From Patagioenas fasciata (Eukaryota > Chordata > Aves > Columbiformes > Columbidae): a DNA stretch of 64,000 nt. Made by a program: the position numbers and the translations under genes. The first letter of the stretch is position 1, and each line of letters starts with the position of its first letter. The DNA lies in the NCBI RefSeq assembly GCF_037038585.1, contig NC_092523.1:2733001-2797000 (forward strand), read 5' to 3'. The notes under the pieces were generated by a model. It searched no databases. It saw nothing but the letters and a program-made list of their open reading frames with translations, and was not told the DNA's origin. Positions 48,485 through 61,281 of the stretch are shown in pieces.

Positions 48485-50258
48485 GAAAGACTGCAAGTTA
48501 AGACCAGAGAAACTGCTGGGTTTTGGTTTCCTCCTCTCTGCCTATTATTTGTACAATGAAGAAAAAGGCCAAACACATAATTCGAATCAAGACTCAGTGT
48601 TTCTGTCCAAGCTGCAGATTTTAACTGTAAGTGGTCCATGCTGTAGAGTCCCTGTCTGAATGAGTTGATGTCTCTGGAGGCTCAGAGCTGCACTGGACCC
48701 AGAAAATGCTCAGGACAGGTCTATGGAGAGCTCCAGGTTGCCTTCAGAGAGGGCAAATTGTACACAATCTCTGCAAAATACCAGTTTTTCCTTCAAGCTT
48801 TGCATCAAACGAGGCTCTCTGATGCCTCTGCAACAGCCACCTGGGAAATCCCATCATCCTTGATTAATCAGAGAAAGGAAACACAGGGCAGCTACAGCCT
48901 CCTGGGAAAGGAGCCTTCATTTGGATGGTGGCTGTGAATTTTTTGGAGCAAACCTGTTGTCTGGGCCACCACTTGTACAGGGTTTGTGTTACCCTGTCCG
49001 TGAGAGTTTTGCATGAACAGTCAAATCGATCGTAAATTATTTTGAATTTCTTAATTCATCTCTTACTGTGGCAGCCTTTATTGAATACTTTGCTCTTCTT
49101 TTTTTTTCCTTTTGCTACCCATACTGGACCCTTTACAAATATAACCTTCACCACGATTATAACTTGAATTTTCTTTCTGTCCATTGCTCATGTATATCAC
49201 CCCTAATTGGTGTCCAGGACCTGTAAACCGGCTCCCCAAGTGCTGGCTGTAGATGCAATTGTTTAACTTGCAGTTTACATATCCCCTTCTTCAGACTTGC
49301 CCCAGGGAGAAAAGCTGGGAGGAAACTTCTCAGAGCAACCTGTCTCTGTGGTGTTAGATAAACAAGTCTTAATAACAGCCTGGGTATTGCTTCTGAGATT
49401 TTAACTTCTGTACATGTAAAGAAAAACGCGTCTCCCCGTGACAGCCTTTCACGGCAATATCTCTCAGATATTTTACAGCTGACTCGGTTACCTGCAATGT
49501 GGAAATAGGTAGCAGATGTCTCCTGTAGCACCGTGCGTTTTTTCCTTTGTTGGTGTCAGTGTTTTCCTTTGATGTTCAGCATGTACAGCAGAGAAGGCAC
49601 CTTAAAAAGACGTTGCAAGGCAGGAGGCGACATAAATCCATGTACACGGAATCTTCTGTAATAAAGGCTGCGGGTGAGGACGACGTGTTTGCCATCTACT
49701 AATGGAGAGGAGAGCAAACCAGCATGCTGAATTATTAGACAGGGCTTGGAATGAATCAAAGCCAGTTGACCTGTTTGTGTAAAGCCCCAGACAAGGCTGA
49801 GTTTGCCTAAGTGTTTCCTCTGCACGGCGAGGAATTACACTCCTCCTTGCGAGGGTTAGTTGATTTATGCCCCAGATCTGACACATGAGTTATGGCAATT
49901 TCACGGTAGGTCTTTTTTCTTTTTCTATATTTTTTTTCCCTTCCTCTTGGTAAGATAACATTACCCAGCGAAGCTGCTTGAGAAACAACCTGCACACCTT
50001 GGTCTGGCTGTCACAGCCACATCATCTTTCGGAGAGAGGGCACAGTCAGGGTCATCTCAGCTGAGCTTCCCTTCCAGTGTGTGAAAACGTGCTCAGGAGG
50101 GTCATGGTGCTCACAACCTATAAATACCTTCAGGGTAATGTAAAGAATTCATTCTCCACCTCACAAGGGGCTGGAATGAGGCAGAGAGAAGAGGAACTCG
50201 AGCTGTGCATTTGGAAGAAGAGCTTTGCTGTGAACGAGGACAACATCTGATTAGTTAA

Positions 50259-50367
50259 ATCACAGAATCACAGAATCATTTTGATTGGAAGAAACCCTCA
50301 GGATCACTGAGTCCAACCATAACCTTAATCCAGCACTGAACTATGTTCCTAAGAACCTCATCTAAAG
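50259..50367 (-). mobile_element. CR1 3' end fragment (about 109 bases)
   Basis: A minus-strand tail (ATGATTCTGTGATTCTGTGA) is followed by 'ttccaatcaaaatgattc'-type sequence and the 'gaggttcttaggaacatag' block. The copy then ends abruptly, having been heavily 5'-truncated. Confidence 0.85.
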
Positions 50368-50821
50368 GAATGGGGAAGAGCAGGTTGCCCTTTAGGATGA
50401 TGATGGGATCGATTGGAGGCTTGTTGGGCTTTATAGGCATTAGCAAACCTTATAATCATAAGGTGTGTTGCCCCAAGCAACCCCTGGAAGGTGGTTTCAT
50501 TTGATTGCCTGGAATTTCCCTATTTGATTGGAAATCTCGTCCCCTTTTTGTGATGATTTAGGATGCTAATTGCAGGGAAAAAATGAATGAAATGTCCTGA
50601 GACCCAGATAAGGAACCTCCTCTAGGATCCAGCCTTGTGAAGCTCTCTTGCTGTTCTGGGAAAAAGATCAGGAATCGTGTTAAACTTGCAACATGAGACT
50701 TCTCCATCAGGGCCAGAAGGTGTGAGAAGGGAACAGCAGAGAAGGTTCCGAGCTGATTCTGGTCTGGAGGTGGGAAGTGGAGGAGAAAGGGTTCCTGAGA
50801 GGCTGGACTGAAGATGCAGAT

Positions 50822-51176
50822 AGAATCATAGAATCACTTTGGTTGCAAAAGATCCTCAAGATCATTGAGTCCAACCATAGCCCACCCCTGGCACTGCCCC
50901 ATGTCCTGAGAACCTCCTGTCCGTCTGTCCAACCCTCCAGGGATGGTGACTCCAGCACTGCCCTGGGCAGCCTGTTCCAATGCCCCACAGCCCTTTGGGG
51001 AAGAAATTGTTCCCAGATCCAACCTCAACCTCCCCTGGCGCAACTTGAGGCCGTTTCCTCTGCTCCTGGCGCTTGTTCCTGGGGAGCAGAGCCCGACCCC
51101 CCTGGCTCCAAGCTCCTTTCAGGCAGTTCAGAGATCAGAAGGTCTCCCCTCTACTCCTGTTCTCCAGGCTAAATGA
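50822..51176 (-). mobile_element. CR1 3' end, about 355 bases
   Basis: The minus-strand element has the tail ATGATTCTATGATTCTA, then 'ggaacaggctgcccagggca', 'caagttgcgccaggggaggt' and 'ctgaactgcctgaaaggagc', ending at 'agcctggagaacaggagt'. It is very similar to the copies at 39,050 and 60,010, apart from a short deletion near 51,014. Confidence 0.92.
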
Positions 51177-51608
51177 ACCTAAATAGGAGACACAGGAGCT
51201 GGGAAGAGGAAAGTGTGGGACCATGAAGGTCTGAGAGCCATTCTGGAGCTGGGGAAACCCTAAGGGCTGGATTTCCCCTGTCTACAAAAGATGATGTGAG
51301 TCTCTGCAGGCAAAGTGCATATGAAGTGACAGTTCAGGGACCCATCCATCAGTGAGGAGTGTGGAGGCATACGTGCTGGGTAAAACAGCTTCAGAGTTAC
51401 CACCCTCGTGGGACTAATGCAAGGAAATTTATCTCCCTCTCCTGATATTGCTTCATTCTTCCTCCCTACAGACCCAGCTTGGCCAATCCTGAATGTGTGC
51501 TGGAAAGCCTGTTAGTAATTAAGTACCTGACTCAAGGGGGTCCAGATCTCTAGTTGAGTTTGCTATATGCTATTGCATTGTCAATAAGCATTAATTTAAA
51601 TTGAAAGG

Positions 51609-51697
51609 TCCAGGAAAAAAAACAAACCAACAAACAAAAACCCACAACAACAACCTAACAAACAAATGAGCAAAAAACCCCAAATAACAAAAAGGAA
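51609..51697. repeat. A+C-rich low-complexity tract
   Basis: About 90 bases of AACAAAC, CCAACAAAC and ACAACAAC words, nearly free of T, resemble the tract at 23,293-23,410. Confidence 0.65.
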
Positions 51698-53714
51698 TGC
51701 AGTGAACTCCCCCGAAAGTGCCTAATCAGCAGGTTGAATGCTGTCCCATGGGATTAGGAATCATGGCATCTGTTTCTGTGTATCTGTCAGGTTTTGGAAA
51801 ACATTGCAGTATAAAATAAGGATATTTTAAAGGTAGGGGAATTATTGTGAGGCAGAACCAGGTGACAGCACAGCATTTGACCTGGGATACTGGTGCTTGT
51901 GTGAAGCAGCTAACTACAAGCTGGGATCAAAATTTCTTATTGGCGTACGAGGAACAATGTCTTTTCGCAGCACCTGCTGTGCACACAATCTACTGAGCTC
52001 TTATTTTGGAACTCAGGCAGGAACCGAATTCAAGTGCAGTAGCTGACTAATCTGCTCTGAAAATCTTCCCATATCCTCTACGCAGGGATCAGTGATCCTG
52101 CTTTGCGCTGGGATTAGGGATATGCGGGGCTAAAGAGACAGGGCTGAATTCAGCGATGTGCCAAAGGGATGGGAGCAGCCCTGGGGTGCATAAGTAAAAA
52201 GCCTCCTATAGAAGACCAGGCTGGAAAACAGGAGCTCGTTTCCACAGAAAAATACTGGGCTTTTGGTACAATTTGGTTTCTGAACAACAGTGACAAATCA
52301 GGAATAGTAAAAATTGCAATAAAATATAGCGAGTGGAAAATAAAATGCTTATTGAGGGTAATTCAAGGGGAATAAAAACAAGGACTAAAACAAAGCCTCA
52401 GATGTTCCTGCTCTGTTTTACTTGCTTTTATCAAGAAAACAGAAATTGTTCCTCCCAGAGGGACACTGGACAAGAAGAGAAATGGACCCTGTTTCTCACT
52501 TGTTCCCTGCCTGGGCACCAGACAGGGATGGTCCCAGCAGGCTGGAGGAGATGGGTTTCCCACTTGGTTTTCACCTGGTCTTCTGAACTTCTCCTTGAAA
52601 TCAGTGGAAAGAGGTTGATAGGTCCAGACAGACATTTACCCTCTCCAGATCTGTGTTGTCTCCAAGGAGGGTGAAGCAAATCAAGGTGACAATTTTAGAC
52701 CTTTCCTTGATTGTGCTTTGCATTCAGTGAGATGAACCCCACCTAAGACACCAAGGTTTCTTGTTCTCCAAGAGAGCAGCTGAGGATGGAGGGAGTAGTT
52801 GAGGAGCCATCATTTCAATATGCTCACCCCCCCAAAAAACCCCCAAAAACAAAAAGGAAAAAAAAAGAAAGATTAATTTAGTACTTTGTTTTTCTACTTG
52901 CAAACCCCAGATTTTCCCAGGGAATACATTTTCCCATGGTTAAAAGAGAAGGACAGAAATCTAATGGGAAATCTCCAACCTGCTGGCTCTGGTCACAGTG
53001 GTGATCAGAAGTACCTGGAGTTGGTGACTCTGTTAGGGGTCACACAGGCCACTCACCATTCCCAGGAGCCTCTTGAGCCATGGGAGTTTGGTTGTCACAC
53101 CTATCAAAATCCCTGAAGCGGTTTTGGCCATGGCCGTGGCCATCTCCTGGGGATTGGTCAGGAGCTAGCACAAGCCAAGGACTGATCCTGGTGGGTTTGA
53201 ACGTGGTTGCTCTGTTTTGAGGGGAAAGAGAGTTTAACAGCATGAATGAGGGAGATCTGGGGTGTTTAAACCAGCATCCTGAGTGTCCTTAATTAACTAA
53301 CCCAGACACAGCACAAGACACCACCCGTGCCCTCCCAGACACCCTCCATTTCTCAGACAACCTGAAAACATTGGACAAATATGTTTCAGCTTCATCTCTT
53401 TCAACCCCCTACATTCATCTTCCTTTGGCTGTTTCCAGATCAGAAGGCAGAATACTAACAATGACATGAGATAATATAAAATAAATGATTTGATCCAGAA
53501 CAGATAAATCCCCCTGTTCCTAATGCATGCAGGTCCATTCAAACCCACATGAGCGTAGACCCGGCAAGGGACCGGAGATGTGCATACAGAGTGAGTCCAT
53601 CAGAAGTTTCTTGCAGAGCCTGTATGAGCTCTGAAGTGTCCTCTCCAACAGGCAAAGCCTTTCTTGGCTTGCCATTGCAGTTAGCATGACCTCGTGAAAG
53701 GTAAGACGCATGAG

Positions 53715-53945
53715 AGGAGTCTGAGGAAGCTTGATTTATCCAAAGTTGAAAAGGGAAGAAAGACACAGGAGAGAACATGATCACGGTCTATAAATACCTT
53801 CAAGGTAGCAGTGCAAGGGAAGGAAGAGGATTAGTCACACTTCTGTAAGACAGGGAGGGGAAAAGAGAGAGCAACAGCATGAAGCAGAGAAAGGAAAAGT
53901 TTTGAGTTTTAGGAGAAAAATGTTTAGGCTATTTTTCTTTCTCAT
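53715..53945 (+). mobile_element. Possible ancient CR1 ORF2 fragment
   Basis: A segment with 'gagaacatgatcacggtcta' followed by 'taaataccttcaaggtagc' echoes the conserved CR1 ORF2 C-terminal coding phrase, in the usual order with A-rich coding-like sequence behind it. Divergence is high and there is no 3' tail, so this is tentative. Confidence 0.3.
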
Positions 53946-55633
53946 TTTTACTGGAAAAAGGAATTGGAAGGCCTCAGTTTGGGTTAAGATTGAGGTTCAA
54001 TGCAATTTCTTCAGAAAGGTTTTGGGCATGAGGATTAAACGGTGCATTTATGTGTAGGATCTGTAGATCCTAGGTGCATCCATGTGCTAAAAAAGGGGCC
54101 TGTATATTCAAGAGAACAACGTCACTAGGTGTAGGGTCATCCTTCTGCCTTGAACACTTGGAAGTGAGGGTTGGCCAAAGTTCTTTCACCCCCCCCTTTT
54201 CCCTGCACACCATATATCCCACACTCATGTTGAAGGTACCATGGAAAGACGATGCTGCTCAACCAAGGGTCTTAATGGTCATTTGGCAGTAGAGCTGAGA
54301 TGTGGCTCAGTGATGGATGATGAGTCTGGATCAGTCAAGAGTCTTGGCTCTTGTTAATGGGTGATGAGGTGACTCCTCCTCCTCCTCTCCACTAAACCAG
54401 CCTTACTCTTGGTGCCTTAGACCTGTCCTCACCATCTCCATGTCCAAAACTCACCGTGCTCCCAGGACACAAGACTTCCTGCCCTCAGACCTGGCCCCAT
54501 CCTCCCTGGAAATGGAGATGGGGAAGGCAGGAACTTCAATGTAACCTCCCTGAGGGCTGGCTCCAAGTCAGGCTTGGACAATTATTCTTATTGTCACCTT
54601 CCATTAAGCTGGGACTCAAAAGTGAGCATTTTCCAAAAAATGTGTGTAGCTGCTGCCAAGATTTTTCCCTGTCTCCTCAAGCAAGTGCCAAGAACTCTTT
54701 CTTCTCATAACAAATCAACTAACCAAATATAGGTGTCCCTGGAGAAAACCCTTCAGGCTATTAAGAATTAATGAGCTTGTTGAACTCAAGGTAAACAAGC
54801 TAATAATGCTGTACTTCAGTCTGTGGTTTCCTGAGAAAAAGAATCTTGTGTATGTGTGTCAGTCTGTCCACCCCAAATAATTTTTGAGTCTCATGACTGG
54901 GTCAGATAGTTGTGATAGAAGTCTCAGAAGATGTTCGGATCTCACAGGTTGGTGTGAAATTGGTGGTGGAAAAGGGAATGAGCTTCTAGTGTTCCCCACT
55001 GGTGGAAAAGTTAGTGAAGTTCGTAAGAGAAAAGGGGCAAGTGAAAGGATATGCAGAAATCCAGGCTCCTTTTGTTCTGCTACTTATTTTTTCCCAGCTA
55101 AGCAGTAAAGTGTTGGATACAGATCTCTATAGAGTCAAAGAAATGGGTTCCTGGGACCATAAAGGCAGTAAGCACAAGCCCAGGGAGAAAAGGCAAAGTG
55201 GGAACTTTAGATGAGTTCAAGACTAGTCCTTGGAGGTGAAAGCAACTGAGCAATGTCAAATGGGAAGTATGGTCTTGTGGACACAAACCGTCACAAAGTA
55301 GAATAGTTGTGGACAATGATGTGACATGTCTTCTCTTGGGCAATGCTCAAGACCTTGGTCCTGTGCCATCTGCACCTTTCAAGGAGAGTTACGTTTTCCA
55401 AGAGATGGATATTAACATGGAAATTTGTGGGAACACTTCCAGGTTGGGTTTTATTGATGTGATGTCACCTTAAAAATGCCAAGGATGCAGGAGAAGAGCC
55501 GAGGGGGCAGTGGGTAACTGTTGGTGATGAAGGGAATTGGGGAAAGAGTAGACTGGTCTTCATACCGTACATGGGGCCAGGATAAAGCCTCTTAAGATGA
55601 AGTCCACCTTGCTGGACAAGCAAAGACAAGAAG

Positions 55634-55925
55634 GAATCATAGAACAGTTTGGGTTGGAAGGGACCTTCCCAGCTCCCCCAGTGCCACCCCTGCCATGAGC
55701 AGGGACATCTTCAGCAGCTCAGGTTGCTCAGAGCCCCGTCCAGCCTGGCCTGGGATGTCTCCAGGGATGGTTCATCCACCACCTCTCTGGACAACCTGGG
55801 CCAGGCTCTCATCACCCTTAGGGCCAACAATTTCTTCCTCATGTCCAGCCTGAGTCTCCCTCCTTTAGTTTAAAACCATCACCCTTTGTCCTGTCGCAAC
55901 AAACCCTGCTAGAAAGTCTGCCCCC
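55634..55925 (-). mobile_element. CR1 3' end
   Basis: The minus-strand CR1 runs from its tail (TGTTCTATGATTCC) through 'cttccaacccaaactg', 'caacctgagctgctgaagat' and GGTGGTGGATGAACCATCC to 'ggttttaaactaaaggaggg' and 'agcagggtttgttgcgac'. It faces the sense copy at 57,075. Confidence 0.92.
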
Positions 55926-57074
55926 TGTTCCCAGCTAAGAATACCTGGTTGTACTAAGACTTTTCAGCAGCTTCACCACCCCGTTCAGCGCGTGCTGTGG
56001 TGCCTTCCACGTGCTGCTCGGCTCAGATGTGACACACAGCTTTGTCCTCTGACGCGCTGGGTGGCAAAGGTTAATGGCATGGCAGGCAATGGTCGATAGC
56101 TGTCGACTACAATAGATATTGTGGCAGTTTGCAGTGAGGAAGGGACAGGGATTAAGTGTATCGGCTGGTGCTTTCTGTGCTTCTGTGCGTATGATTTGTG
56201 TGCACCCATCTGCACCGCTCGTTCCCGTCATCCCAGGCCCTGCTGTCCTACAAATTCAGGGGCTGGTCCAGAGGACACAGAGCTTCGGATCTGCCCTGTA
56301 GTATTTTATGCAGAAATTGTAATGTAAAAATGCTGGAGGGAGGGAAAAAAAAAAGGTGAAAGAGAAGGAGGGGGAAAAAAAATGTTCCTTCATGGTGCTT
56401 TTGTTTTCTAACAATGTTGACATTATGTGGAGTAACCGAGTATAAAATCTGCCTATCGTCTGGGAGCTGGTGTGCAGAAAAGATGCTATTATCTGAGCCT
56501 TTTATGCCTCTTTACCCTGTCTGGATCAGAGGAGATAAATGTGTAGATAGGAGCTGAGGTTCCTATCTTTATTTAAGCTGTCAGGTACTGCTATGTTATT
56601 TTATGCTGATTGTTATAGAAAGCCTCCACAAAGAGATATATGTTTCTATATTACCCCATGTTTCCTATTTTAATCTATAATTTAATAATAAAAGAGATGT
56701 ATTTCTCTATATTATTTTTATTTGTAGTGTCAGTGTTTCTCTTTCACCCTTATTTTTCAAATAAACATTCACAGATGTAAAGCACTTAAAATATGCACAT
56801 AATTAATCTTCTATGTTCTCTTTTGGGCTCCCTTTTGACTCTTATTGCAGTCATACTTTAATTTACACACTAATGCGAGAACATCTTTAGTACAAAACAG
56901 GTTCCCCATGGGGACGGCAGATGCACAGTAAGCATATACACATCAATGTATGGCTGTAGGTACATTCAAGCACATTCTCACAACGCTCTCACATCCACAT
57001 GGCTCACGTGTCTGAAGTTAAGTGTGTGTAGACATGAAAGGAGGCAAAAGCCACATCTGTCAATGTGAAATAGT

Positions 57075-57264
57075 CGGTAGGGACAGGGACAGGTTGTCCA
57101 GAGAGGTGGTGGATGAACCATCCCTGGAGACATCCCAGGCCAGGCTGGACGGGGCTCTGAGCAACCTGAGCTGGTGAAGATGTCCCTGCTCATGGCAGGG
57201 GGGGCACTGGGGGAGCTTTGAAGGTCCCTTCCAACCCAAATTATTCTGTGATTCTGTCATTCCA
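57075..57264 (+). mobile_element. CR1 3' end
   Basis: A sense CR1 fragment starts at 'gacaggttgtccagagaggt', carries GGTGGTGGATGAACCATCC and 'caacctgagctggtgaagat', and ends with 'ttccaacccaaattattctg' and the TGTGATTCTGTCATTCC tail. Confidence 0.9.
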
Positions 57265-60009
57265 GACATCCTTAAGCCCTGCCCTACTCTTGTCCAATCT
57301 GGTTATCTATCAGCTCCCTGGCATAATTTTGACTCCTCCTGACCAGTGTTCTGACACACTCAGAAGGTGTTGTAGACCCAGGACACATGTGTAAAGGTGT
57401 CCTGCACTTCTGGGGGATAGTTTAAGCATGTGGGCGCAGACAAGTCAGAATGTGCCATTTGACCTCAGGGCCAAAGATTTTGCTCAAGCTTGTTGTGTGC
57501 GGTAGCACAGATAAAAACCAAGATGGCATCAGAAGCAAGGGGCTGCCCTCAGTTTCCAGATAAATGCTTCCCACCAGAAATCAGCCATTTCCCAGCTATT
57601 CCTCAGCACAATGTGGGTGCTCTGAGCCCAAGTTACAACTGGGTCAGCAGCCAACAATGTGAATAGGAAATATATGGGGCGCAGAGATTTGCTTGGGTAA
57701 GTCCATGTTTGATCTCTTGTTTCTTCACAAGCGTTGATGAGGACAGGGACTTCTATCTTCCTTTCTCCTGGCTGAACTGCTCTTTGTTTTACCTGTACGA
57801 TGTTCGTTGTGAGCCAGTGCAGTTCAGAAATATGCAGTTCAGGAGCCTGAAGAACATAAACCCAATGCTTGCGAAAGGGTTTCCTAGAACAAGCAAGTGA
57901 TTGACATATCAATAGGGAGGGCATTGATGGTCAAGACTGATATGTCGTGGCCAGGAGGGACAATGGACAAGCCATTCTCGGTCACTAACCAAAAGTACTC
58001 GATTTGTAAACACAAAACATTCAGAGGTAAACCAATCGCTTTGATATTACATGAGATTATTAACAGACGCTTGGGTTGACTTACCCATCAGGGCTTGGAC
58101 AATATCCACAAAAATATTGAGATGCTTTCATCATATTAGGGCACTGAGCTTCCCACAGGTTTCTGGGAGAGTCAGGTACCTTGGAAGGAGGTAGGTCATG
58201 AATGCCTATGGGCCTGGAGCCATGTATCTAGTGTACATCTAGATCTTGGGTGAGTCTGCTTGACTTGAGCCCATAAACATGATTTTTCTCCAGCTTGGTC
58301 TCTCTAAGGTTTGTGACCTTACCTGCTCGAGACGTCAGTGTAGACAGCAGTCAAATTACTCCAGACAACATGATAGGAACCACCTATGGTTGAAGCAAGC
58401 AAAGAGCATGTCAGCTGCTTTTCTCTTGAGTTCAACAAAGGTGCTTGAAAACATTTCATCGCACTTCTTCCTCTTCAAAAATACGTCTTTCAGTCATCTG
58501 AAGCCACTTAGAATCATTTGTCTTTTGGTGGAATATATATGCCTTCTACCATAACAGCTTTTATTTTGAGGTGTAAGAAATGTAATAGCCTTTACCGACC
58601 TCATTATTTTCAATGAGCAGATAGCATAACAGCACTTGGGAACAGCGGTTTGATTGCCTTGAGGCTGTAGCTGGGCTGGACTGTGTGACCAGGCTTCATC
58701 ACCCAAGGTGGGTGATGACCTCCTTGTGTGCCAAAGTCCTGCTGAGGAGCCTGGCCCTCAGGAGAAAAGGAGAACTCAAGCTGTATGAACAATTCCCAAG
58801 CAGCAACTTGGCAGCATTTCAGCTTTAAAATAGTACAACAATTAGTGGAAGTAGTTTCAGTCTCTATTATTTCCCTCGTATGGCAGAAAAAACAGAATCC
58901 ATGGAAAACTGGGACAGTTTCTTTCCAAGTTTGTTGAAATCGTACCCAAAGGGAAAATGAGGGAATCCCAACATTGGCCCAGCATCTCTTATTCCTGCAC
59001 ATCTAAACCCTCTGCCATCCAGTACCCACCTCTGTCCAACATCTTCTCAAGTCCTGGCTATAGAAACTATAGCAGGAGTTACAAGCAGCATTTTTACTTT
59101 CTCTGGTCTAAACCCAGCCCCTAATATCCATGCCACAGTGGTTATATATTTTAGAAAACTGAACAGCTATATGAGGGGTTCCTTCTGCTCCTATATAGAA
59201 ACACCCAGGAGAAAAAATTACACGAAAAAGCAACCGTGACTCACTGAGTCAAATACAGACATGTCTCTATTCTAGTGATTTTTTTTTGTTTGTTTGGGTC
59301 AATATAACTGTGTTTAAACCCCAGATTGTGCTACTGCTGTTGGGTCAACAGGGCTGCAGGATGTTTCTTGACCTCCATGACTGCTCGTGGTGGCAGTGGG
59401 AGGATTGTTCTTGGAGATGTACAGGAGCCCATGGAGAGACCGAGGGCACAAAGACTGCTTCCTGATTGCTCCAAACTGTGCAAAGCAAAGAGGAAAGTTT
59501 CTCTGTGTTGTGGAAGAGTGAAGTTGGAAAGGACTGTTTGTGCTCTCCCTGCTAGTTCATAACTGAAATTTAGATTGGAAAGATTCACAGACCATCTTTT
59601 CCAGCTTCCCAAGATGTAGGAAAACTCTGCAGTGCAAACTGTAAACACATGGTCTCTGGACCCTTCGACATGAGGTGACTATTCCTGCACATGCTGCTTG
59701 TCCCCTTCAGTCGGTTCAATCAAGAATAGACTGAAGCATTTCCTTCCCTGGGCACCTTGCACCCAACTTGCTGGTTGCCACCCAGCTGGAGCACAGGTCC
59801 ACAACACCTACACAGTGGTTTGGAAGAGCCTGTTTGTGATCAGGAGGTCAACTTTCATGGTCCTGGTCCATCCAGTCCACCAATGTCTCTGCATCCCAGA
59901 GAACTCAAGGACTGATCCACCTTGAAGTTGTCATTGGGACTGACAGCATGGACAGTGGGTGTATAGGAACCCACTTAGTACCACCAGTGACCTGAACTTC
60001 TGCTGAATG

Positions 60010-60438
60010 AGGTTCAGAAAAGGGCAGTGAAGCTGGTGAAGGATCTGGAGCACAAGTGTGATGGGAACAGTTGAGGGACCTGGGGGGTTCAGCTGGAGAA
60101 CAGGAGCTGAGGGGAGACCTTCTGATCTCTGAACTGCCTGAAAGGAGCTTGGAGCCAGGGGGGTCGGGCTCTGCTCCCCAGGAACAAGCGCCAGGAGCAG
60201 AGGAAACGGCCTCAAGTTGCGCCAGGGGAGGTTGAGGTTGGATGTGGGGAACAATTTCTTCCCCAAAGGGCTGTGGGGCATTGGAACAGGCTGCCCAGGG
60301 CAGTGCTGGAGTCACCATCCCTGGAGGGTTGGACAGACGGACATGAGGTTCTCAGGACATGGGGCAGTGCCAGGGGTGGGTAATGGTTGGACTCCATGAT
60401 CTTGAGTCTCTTCAGCCAAAATGATTCTATGATTCTAT
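60010..60438 (+). mobile_element. CR1 3' end, about 430 bases, young copy
   Basis: The sense CR1 runs from 'ggttcagaaaagggcagtga' through 'ggagcacaagtgtgatggga', 'aggagctgaggggagacctt', 'caagttgcgccaggggaggt' and 'ggaacaggctgcccagggca' to the tail ATGATTCTATGATTCTATAT. Its core is almost identical to the reverse complement of 39,212-39,415. Minus-strand open frames of up to 137 codons here are antisense CR1. Confidence 0.93.
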
Positions 60439-61281
60439 ATCCTTATTTATGTTTTCTTCCCTAACAGGCAGGGAAAACACATGCAATTTGGTTTCTTGTA
60501 GGAAATGAATCATAAGCTTATGCAAAGGAATGACCCCGCTCATTCCCACTGCAAAGCTTTGTCTTCCTCCAGCCCTGGTCGCCTTCCCTGGCAGTTCATG
60601 ACAGCCAGTTTCTACCTGTGGCTGTGTTGCAGGCCCTGACAAAGCACCCCTCTCCCCAAAGCCCGCTATGGTGAACCTCAGAGACCTGGTCTAATCAGCA
60701 GGTTTGCAGAGAAAATGAGATTTTTTTTTTCTTCCTGGCTGACTTCCATCAGCAGCAGCTCCAGCTCTCCAAGGCACATCTCAATTAATTAATACAGTCA
60801 AACCTTATTAGAGACAATCGCTGGCCAGCAATTACCCAGTCCTGGGTTCTCTTGGCTTTTTTTGCTTTTCTCCTTGTTGTTTCTCACTGTTGCTTCCCCC
60901 CCGAGTGCCTTTCTCGCCAGCAAAGCGTGTCCTGGCAGAGCCTGATGTTGAGTGGGAGCTTCTTGAGTGTGTAGTGGAAGTTCATCCTTCCTCCTAGCCC
61001 AAAGTCCTGCTGAAGTCAAGGTTCCCAAGCAGATCTCAGCACATCTGGGTCAGGAACGGTGCAGCCAGCTTAGGCTGGGTGGCAGCAGGTTACAGCAGTC
61101 AGGGTCCCAGGGGGTGTTCTGTCATCTCAAAGTTGACATTGGTGGAATAGCAGTGAGCTATTTCTGTGAGAAAAGTGAGAAAGTGACCGAGAAAACCTCT
61201 GTGGTGAGGACCACTGAGTCCTGGAAGTGCTGAAAACCCTCAGGGCTGATTGGGATTTGTCTTGAGAGGCTCTGAGGCTGC

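Noticed and set aside
50072..50230. Phrase 'acctataaataccttcaggg' hinting at another ancient CR1 ORF2 fragment
   Set aside because: Only a single short phrase matches; the flanks do not follow CR1 order.
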